Translations under genes and position numbers: made by a program
Assembly (NCBI GenBank): GCA_013076295.1
Contig: RQOL01000618.1
Coordinates: 3,348,001 to 3,412,000, forward strand
Length of the DNA stretch: 64,000 nucleotides
Direction: 5' to 3'
Source: Sanderia malayensis
Taxonomy: Eukaryota; Cnidaria; Scyphozoa; Semaeostomeae; Pelagiidae
Notes under the pieces: generated by a model
The model's database searches: none
Told to the model about the DNA's origin: nothing
The model's input: the letters and a program-made list of their open reading frames with translations, nothing else
Part shown: piece after piece, positions 62,801-64,000 of the stretch
Numbering within the stretch: position 1 is the stretch's first letter
How the letters are laid out: every line of letters starts with the position of its first letter

Positions 62801-63066
62801 ATGTTGGAATTACAAAAAGTTCGAATTATAGAGGTTTATTTTATAAGAATTGGTTCATTAGTGATCCTTGAAGGGACAGAGAAGTTCGTTTGAATTAGAT
62901 GGATTTCAAATTACACGAGTTCGAATAATGCAGAGTTGACTGTAGTTATAATCATAGTTACAGTTGCAGTTAGTTATAGTTATAGTTATAGTTATATACT
63001 GTAGTATGTTATGTTTGCATGACTCATATTGTGTTTTTTTTAGCTCGAAGAGAAAGGGACAGGTAA
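56864..63066 (+). CDS. CHERP: CHERP-like SURP/CID/G-patch splicing-associated protein
   Basis: Nuclear RNA-binding protein associated with U2 snRNP splicing; first named for ER calcium homeostasis. Twenty-one exons: 56864-56879, 56976-57140, 57372-57487, 57688-57834, 58017-58093, 58227-58464, 58610-58706, 58806-58861, 59015-59126, 59242-59378, 59541-59624, 60002-60298, 60505-60638, 60844-61008, 61159-61227, 61386-61460, 61833-61922, 62058-62131, 62267-62358, 62641-62710, 63044-63066; 777 aa (human 916). SURP module at residues 6-55 (DKLANFVARNG, NPKFQFLYGG, YYKWK); Gln-rich linker; CID domain (~130-255, NAKSPHHC, HIIYLVNDV); Pro-rich region; DLPAGLMVPLVE and DPKDLRLPLPQPPSERLLAAVEAYY (CHERP signature); RS region (~615-690); G-patch (GHQLLKKMGWSGKGLG); a CHERP tail (GGDVREKGD, YRRNKSY). 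Start MIIPEDQEQRN parallels the human start. Poly(A) signal AATAAA at 63286. Confidence 0.95.
59999..60001 (+). other. NAGNAG tandem acceptor in CHERP
   Basis: CCCAGCAG|GCG: both CAG triplets are usable and in phase, so exon 12 may begin at 59999 or 60002 and add or omit one Gln. Confidence 0.7.
60373..60447 (+). other. Possible 75-nt cassette exon in CHERP
   Basis: Open 25-codon segment (VLLQDAMYCSRTEDLS...) bounded by GCAAG and GTACCT and in phase 0 at both ends. It would insert between PLVE and LWDCEYK. The family junction without it (PLVKLEDHEYK in human) is good, so if real it is alternative. Confidence 0.3.
61555..61735. repeat. ~40-bp tandem repeat, ~5 copies, CHERP intron
   Basis: Unit contains CCAGTACAGACATAGATCAA and GCATTCTTC; copies differ in spacing. 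Intron between exons 61386-61460 and 61833-61922. Confidence 0.85.
62761..62945 (+). mobile_element. ~185-bp miniature inverted-repeat element (family A, copy 4)
   Basis: Starts GCAGTCAACTCTAATTCGAA, ends AATGCAGAGTTGACTGTAG. This copy has the cleanest terminal inverted repeat (CAGTCAACTCT / AGAGTTGACTG). Followed by a GTTATA-rich short repeat to about 63000. Confidence 0.87.
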
Positions 63067-63796
63067 TTTGCGTTGATAATCATCATCATTCCCCAAAATG
63101 AGAGGCGAAACCTGATTAAAGTTGGTCAGTAGAGAATTTTACAAGTTTTTATCAGACACTGGAGTTTGGATGTGGTAATTCGAAAGACTGTTTATTGCCC
63201 GTGGCAGACAGTCTGTGCCAATTTTAACCCACTTAGAGACAGTAATTAACGATAAGCGACATCGTAATTGTGTACCATCATTTAAAATAAAGGTGGTGGC
63301 ACATCTGATTAAAGATATGTGCCATCTTATAGCGATGATGGCACTACTTATGTATACTAGTGTCTTTGTACTGCTGGTGGTTCAACACCCCGTATATATA
63401 TATATATATGATGGCACTACTTATGTATACAAGTGTCCTTGTACTGCTGGTCGTTGAACATCCCGTATATATATATATATATATGATGGCACTACTTATG
63501 TATACTAGTGTCTTTGTACTGCTGGTGGTTCAACACCCCGTATATATATATATATATATATGATGGCACTACTTATGTATACTAGTGTCTTTGTACTGCT
63601 GGTGGTTCAACACCCCGTATATATATATATATATATATGATGGCACTACTTATGTATACTAGTGTCCTTGTACTGCTGGTCGTTGAACATCCCGTATATA
63701 TATATGTTGGCGTGCATTGCTACAACTGACTTAGTGCGATTCCGTTATTGTATGATACTATGATCGTCTACGCATGCGTGTCTACTGAAACACCGC
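63067..63796. other. 3' flank of CHERP with tandem repeat
   Basis: Convergent 3' ends of CHERP (+) and an SGNH hydrolase (-). AATAAA at 63286-63291. The remainder is dominated by the repeat below. Confidence 0.6.
63325..63705. repeat. ~72-80-bp tandem repeat with TA microsatellite, ~5 copies
   Basis: Unit GATGGCACTACTTATGTATA, CTAGTGTC(T/C)TTGTACTGCTG, then a (TA)n run after CCCCG or TCCCG. TA length varies between copies. Two unit subtypes (GGTGGTTCAACACCCC and GGTCGTTGAACATCCC) alternate. Confidence 0.92.
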
Positions 63797-64000
63797 TTAA
63801 AACATCCCTTGTATTGCATCGTATATCAGTTCAGCCATCTTGTCGTATCCATGAGGCGTGTAGTGTAGATTATCATCCCAATATTTTGCCCGTTCATCAT
63901 CTGTCATTGTTCTGTACGGCAGTTCTTCAGCCAGATCACACAGGATGACGTCATCACGTTTATCTGCGTATTCTCGGATCTTTTCGTTGGTTTCCTTCCA
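63797..64000 (-). CDS. SGNH/GDSL-type hydrolase, C-terminal fragment (5' partial)
   Basis: Minus-strand frame from the window edge to TAA at 63797-63799, 67 residues, continuing beyond 64000. It reads VILCDLAEELPYR, then YWDDNLHYTPHGYDKMAELIY. The Asp-x-x-His block (DDNLHYTPHGYD) is block V of SGNH hydrolases, which supplies the catalytic Asp and His. The Ser block would lie upstream. Substrate unknown; family members act as esterases or lipases. The fragment has no start in the window. Confidence 0.75.
   Translation of the reverse strand, partial: WKETNEKIREYADKRDDVILCDLAEELPYRTMTDDERAKYWDDNLHYTPHGYDKMAELIYDAIQGMF

Overview
The window is eukaryotic, metazoan genomic DNA. Genes are split by many GT-AG introns of about 0.1 to 1 kb, there are no operons, the base composition is AT-rich, and the introns are full of minisatellites and short inverted-repeat transposons. 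The gene set (SNX7/30-type sorting nexin, POLD1, MIER, MNK kinase, glutaryl-CoA dehydrogenase, CHERP, pancreatic-type lipase, an intronless class C GPCR) fits an invertebrate animal, possibly an early-branching one such as a cnidarian or sponge. I cannot assign the species from sequence alone.

Layout, left to right: 166-3756 (+) 3' part of a SNX7/SNX30-like sorting nexin; 4515-17135 (+) complete DNA polymerase delta catalytic subunit in 20 exons, with three large intronic minisatellites and an E2F-type site upstream; 17610-20934 (+) a divergent PP2C-like (PPM-type) protein; 20935-23792 repeat-bearing spacer; 23793-28189 (-) a MIER ELM2/SANT corepressor; 28237-29368 (+) a divergently transcribed small membrane protein whose exon 1 begins 47 bp from the MIER start codon; 30530-34434 (-) a secreted pancreatic-lipase-like enzyme with a PLAT domain whose last exon is not resolved; 35155-36190 a 184-bp tandem repeat; 37251-37692 an inverted-repeat element; 38064-40811 (+) an intronless mGluR-like class C GPCR; 41626-50034 (+) a MAP-kinase-interacting kinase (MNK) with a LINE fragment in a 3.8-kb intron; 52076-56563 (-) complete glutaryl-CoA dehydrogenase in 16 exons; 56864-63066 (+) complete CHERP-like SURP/CID/G-patch splicing protein in 21 exons, divergent from GCDH; 63797-64000 (-) the C-terminal end of an SGNH/GDSL-type hydrolase.

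The genes are mostly unrelated housekeeping genes (replication, splicing, lysine catabolism, endosomal sorting, chromatin, translation control) plus a receptor and digestive-type hydrolases. They share no obvious pathway. Two head-to-head pairs (MIER with the 79-aa protein; GCDH with CHERP) look like bidirectional promoters. All exon models below were built by hand from splice sites, reading phase and family similarity known to me. In every multi-exon model the coding exon lengths and phases close exactly, except the unresolved 3' end of the lipase and the 5' end of the sorting nexin, which lies outside the window.

The most unusual signals are the 47-bp divergent start region with a TISU/YY1-like element over each initiation codon; a set of inverted-repeat miniature transposons sharing one ~185-bp family; 23-bp-period minisatellites in three different introns; a MNK kinase reading DFN instead of the family's DFD; and a noncanonical PP2C-like family. 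I did not see a clearly new multi-gene system.
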